Of a stretch of DNA of 64,000 nucleotides, positions 61,581-64,000 are shown in pieces. Origin of the DNA: Mesorhizobium sp. NZP2298 (GTDB lineage Bacteria; Pseudomonadota; Alphaproteobacteria; Rhizobiales; Rhizobiaceae); assembly GCF_013170825.1 (NCBI RefSeq), contig NZ_CP033365.1, positions 2,306,001-2,370,000 of the forward strand. Reading direction: 5' to 3'. Numbering within the stretch: the first letter of the stretch is position 1; each line of letters starts with the position of its first letter. Both the position numbers and the translations under genes were made by a program. The notes under the pieces were generated by a model. That model was not told where the DNA came from and made no database searches. It saw nothing but the letters and a program-made list of their open reading frames with translations.

Positions 61581-62684
61581 TCAGTCCCGGATGCTTCTGG
61601 CCACCAGCCGCGCGACGCTCGGGCCGATGAGCAGCACGATCAGGAAACGCGCCGATTGCAGCGCCATGACGAAGGAGATGTCGACGTTCTGTGCCGCGGC
61701 GGCGATGATGGCGACGCTGTCCATGCCGCCGGGGCTGGTCGCCAGATAGGCGGTCAGCGGATCGATGCCCAGGAGATGGCTGATCAGGAAGGCGAGCCCG
61801 CCGCAGAATGCGATCAGCGCCACGATCGAGGCGATGATCTGCGGCAGAGCGCGCGTTGCATGGCGCAGGATCGGCCTGGTGAAATTCAACCCGATCGACC
61901 AGCCAACCATGGCGTAGCTGACCGCCAGCAGCCATGGCGGCAGCTGCATCTCGACGCCAAGGCCGAGATGGATGACGGCGCCGAAGATGAAGGTGCCGAG
62001 GAAGAAGGGCGAGGGCAGCCGGCACAGCTTTCCCGCCACCCCACCTGCGACTGCGATGCCGATGGTGGTCGCGAAGGCTTGGGCATCGATCTGCGGAAAC
62101 CAGATGATCGGCGGGATTTCGATGCCCGACGTGTCGACCCACATCTTGGCGACGATCGCCGCTGTCATCGAGACGAAGATGACGCGCAGATACTGCATGA
62201 AGGCGACGAGGCGCTGGTCGGCGCCGAAAGCGCCGGCCATCAGCACCATGGCGGTGGCGGCCCCCGGCGAAGAGCCCCAGACGGCGGTGGTGCCGGGCAG
62301 GATGCGCCAACGGCTGATCAGCCAGCCAAGCAGGCTGGAGGCCGCTACCGTGGCGATCACCACGCCAAGGAACAGCGGCCACTCGGCGTAGAAGACAGGG
62401 AAGATGTCGGCCGAGATCGATGCGGCGACGAGACAGCCGACAATGGCCTGGGCGGAGCCGAACAGCAGGCGAGGCACGCGTACCGTGGCGCCATTGGTGC
62501 CGGCAACGATCGCCGCCAGCATTGGCCCGATCAGCAGCGCTGCCGGCAAGGCTGCAACTTCGAGCGCGCCGGCAAACAGGGCGGAGATGGTGAGCAGGAT
62601 CAGCCATTGCCAGGGCCTGCCTATCCGCGCCATGCGCTCGGTGGCGGGCTGGTCAGGAGGTGGCTGCTGGGCCGAGGAATCCAT
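61581..62684 (-). CDS. AbrB-family integral membrane protein
   Basis: The 367-residue protein has about ten membrane segments with the repeated family motif: LPAALLIGPMLAAIVAG in the first half and YLATSPGGMDSVAIIAAA in the second, with GSSPGAATAMVLMAGAFGAD between. This is COG3180 (AbrB, often mislabelled ammonia monooxygenase). Transport function is unclear. The start ATG 62684 is 90 bp from the antitoxin gene upstream on the same strand. Confidence 0.85.
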   Translation of the reverse strand: MDSSAQQPPPDQPATERMARIGRPWQWLILLTISALFAGALEVAALPAALLIGPMLAAIVAGTNGATVRVPRLLFGSAQAIVGCLVAASISADIFPVFYAEWPLFLGVVIATVAASSLLGWLISRWRILPGTTAVWGSSPGAATAMVLMAGAFGADQRLVAFMQYLRVIFVSMTAAIVAKMWVDTSGIEIPPIIWFPQIDAQAFATTIGIAVAGGVAGKLCRLPSPFFLGTFIFGAVIHLGLGVEMQLPPWLLAVSYAMVGWSIGLNFTRPILRHATRALPQIIASIVALIAFCGGLAFLISHLLGIDPLTAYLATSPGGMDSVAIIAAAAQNVDISFVMALQSARFLIVLLIGPSVARLVARSIRD

Positions 62685-62774
62685 TCTTCGGTCTTAGACC
62701 TGGCGCGTGAAAATGCGAACCACGGTTTACGAAAAAATGATGGTTTCACGCGTCCTGGCGCCGAGTAACAGCTT

Positions 62775-63014
62775 TCATATGTTGGCGCCGAACCGTTGCT
62801 CGATCTCATCGCGACCCATGCGGTCGAAATCTTCAGGGACTGAAAGGCCGGTCATAAAACCAACCCGTCGCTTCTGCGGTGCGGGCTGATCGATAGGCAC
62901 GATTCTGGCCAATGGCTTGCCGGCGTTGGTGATGATGAACGACTCACCTTTGGCTACCTGTCTTACGAGGCGCGACAGATGGGCTTTCGCATCGCGAATG
63001 TTTACCGTTCGCAT
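62775..63014 (-). CDS. Phd/YefM-type antitoxin, without adjacent toxin
   Basis: The 79-residue protein begins MRTVNIRDAKAHLSRLVRQVAKGESFIITNAGKPLARIVPI, the Phd/VapB-type DNA-binding fold, and ends with a toxin-neutralising-like tail (EDFDRMGRDEIEQRF). ATG 63014 has a GGAG-like AGGAGCAA before it. The usual toxin gene (PIN or RelE) is missing: downstream is the AbrB gene after 90 bp, upstream the monooxygenase. It may be an orphan or have lost its toxin. Confidence 0.8.
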   Translation of the reverse strand: MRTVNIRDAKAHLSRLVRQVAKGESFIITNAGKPLARIVPIDQPAPQKRRVGFMTGLSVPEDFDRMGRDEIEQRFGANI

Positions 63015-63064
63015 CAAAGGTTGCTCCTCAAAGACCGCCACCGTGTGGGCATTAGCCGTCCGGC

Positions 63065-63373
63065 TCAATCCGTCTTGCCGTCAGCCAGCCCAAAGCCACC
63101 GACGGGGTGGGTTTCCACCTGGAACTCGAAGCCGGCGATGAAGGGCCGCGCCTTGGCGATGGCCGCTTGGACTTCCGGAAGCTGCAACGAGGCCTTGTGG
63201 CTTTCAGCGTCGGTCCACACTTCAGTGACCCAGATCGCATCGGCATCCGCGGGGTCACGAGCGATGATGTAACTCAGGCAACCGGGCAGGGCGCCGGTGC
63301 TGTCGCGCAGCAGGTCCATGACCGCGTCGCGCTGGCCGCGCGCCGCCCGCATCTTGCCGATCAGTCCGTACAT
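63065..63373 (-). CDS. antibiotic biosynthesis monooxygenase domain protein (YgiN-like)
   Basis: The 102-residue protein has the ABM ferredoxin-like fold pattern: MYGLIGKMRAARGQRDAVMDLLRDSTGALPGCLSYIIARDPADADAIWVTEVWTDAESHKASL. YgiN-type proteins oxidise quinols or act on reactive small molecules. ATG 63373. It lies 64 bp downstream of the SDR gene on the same strand, so the two may form one unit. Confidence 0.86.
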   Translation of the reverse strand: MYGLIGKMRAARGQRDAVMDLLRDSTGALPGCLSYIIARDPADADAIWVTEVWTDAESHKASLQLPEVQAAIAKARPFIAGFEFQVETHPVGGFGLADGKTD

Positions 63374-63437
63374 TCTGTTGCCTCCCCTTCAAAGTCTCCG
63401 ACAAGAGTATGCGGGCTTTCAGTATGCAGATAGCCTG

Positions 63438-64000
63438 TCACGGCATCAACTGGCCGCCATTCACCTCGATCACCTGGCCGGTGATGTAACCGCTCAGCAG
63501 GTCCGACGAGAGGAACAGATAGGCGCCGACGCAGTCTTGCGCCGTGCCGGCCCGCCCCTGCGGAATTGTGGCGACCATGCCCTTGATCTGCTCCTCGGTC
63601 GAATAGCGCTCGTGGAACGGGGTGAGAATGGTACCGGGCGCCACGGCGTTGACGCGGATGCCGAAGCCGATCAGCTCCTTGGCCATGCCGCGCGTCACAT
63701 TGGAGACGAAGGCCTTGGCCGACCCATAGAGACCGGCACCGCCGCCCGCACCATTGCGCGCGGCGATCGAGGAGGTGTTGACGATGAAGCCGCCCTGCTT
63801 CTTCAGCCACGGGATTGCCTTGCGGGAGGCGGTCAGCACCGAGCGCGCATTGAGGTCCATCACCGCGTCATAATGCGCTTCGGTCTGCTCGGCGTAGGGC
63901 ACCCGGCCGAGCATGCCGCCGGCATTGTTGACCAGTCCGTCGAGACGGCCGAAATGCCGCGCACTGTCCTCGACAACGCGTTCGACATCGGCGGGAACCG
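63438..64000 (-). CDS. SDR family oxidoreductase, N-terminus outside the window
   Basis: The frame is open to base 64000, so the N-terminal cofactor loop is not included. Visible motifs are VNNAGGMLG, catalytic Ser in VNTSSIAARNG, LYGSAKAFV with Tyr and Lys, VRGMAKEL-type helix and the end SDLLSGYITGQVIEVNGGQLMP. It is a classical short-chain dehydrogenase of unknown substrate. Confidence 0.87.
   Translation of the reverse strand, partial: VPADVERVVEDSARHFGRLDGLVNNAGGMLGRVPYAEQTEAHYDAVMDLNARSVLTASRKAIPWLKKQGGFIVNTSSIAARNGAGGGAGLYGSAKAFVSNVTRGMAKELIGFGIRVNAVAPGTILTPFHERYSTEEQIKGMVATIPQGRAGTAQDCVGAYLFLSSDLLSGYITGQVIEVNGGQLMP

Overview
The window reads as a chromosomal segment of an alphaproteobacterium of the order Hyphomicrobiales, most likely Mesorhizobium or a close relative. 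This rests on family recognition, not on a database search: FixL and FixJ of the Sinorhizobium type, a ctrA-chpT-eipA neighbourhood ordered as in Brucella, SciP (DUF1153), a NolR-like ArsR regulator, and GC-rich genes. It splits at an elongator tRNA-Met gene (32054-32130, minus strand).

Left part (1-31.7 kb): an accessory, hypoxia/stress region. It holds a DUF4010 membrane protein (partial), an MgtA-type P-ATPase, two zinc alcohol dehydrogenases, a triple-BON protein, cytochrome b561, an FtsH protease with a one-base frameshift, an overlapping COG0392 membrane protein, fixL-fixJ and a degenerate single-domain receiver that may be the antikinase FixT, flavin reductase, nitroreductase, two HlyD/ABC export systems (one RbbA-like, one MacAB-like), Bax-inhibitor-1, a CYTH-CHAD protein, a GNAT, a DegP-like protease and a UspA protein. 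Seven perfect TTGA-N6-TCAA palindromes (FNR/FixK boxes) and six near-perfect ones lie in its promoter regions, mostly 55-85 bp before a start codon. I read the region as one FixLJ/FixK-type low-oxygen regulon that carries its own sensor. The FixK/FNR protein itself is not in the window. Several genes here are decayed: an iorA-iorB deletion fusion, the frameshifted ftsH, and a short ORF with an internal stop behind a perfect box.

Middle (32.3-41.1 kb): housekeeping and cell cycle. It holds a Gfo/Idh/MocA oxidoreductase, mnmA, sciP, decayed qor and hxlR remnants, a FliJ-like protein, ctrA with three GANTC sites and CtrA-like half-sites upstream, a single-domain response regulator, chpT, eipA and a membrane-anchored coiled-coil protein. 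Phosphotransferase (ChpT), regulator (CtrA), CtrA antagonist (SciP) and a known Brucella CtrA target (EipA) lie within 5 kb.

Right (41.1-64 kb): ordinary chromosome. It holds an rRNA/tRNA methyltransferase, a NolR-like regulator, a HugZ-like protein, SDRs, GNAT, glutathionyl-hydroquinone reductase, NUDIX, a phosphoesterase, a membrane protein behind a perfect CtrA site, a hydrolase, a TPR regulator-like protein, leuA with a leucine-rich leader ORF, an ATP-grasp/esterase/NTF2-like three-gene operon of unknown product, a MFS/LysR pair, a MarR-led operon behind a 36-bp palindrome, a siderophore-interacting-protein remnant, an AbrB-type membrane protein, an orphan Phd-type antitoxin, a YgiN-like monooxygenase and a partial SDR. 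No CRISPR array, rRNA, complete insertion sequence or integrase was seen.
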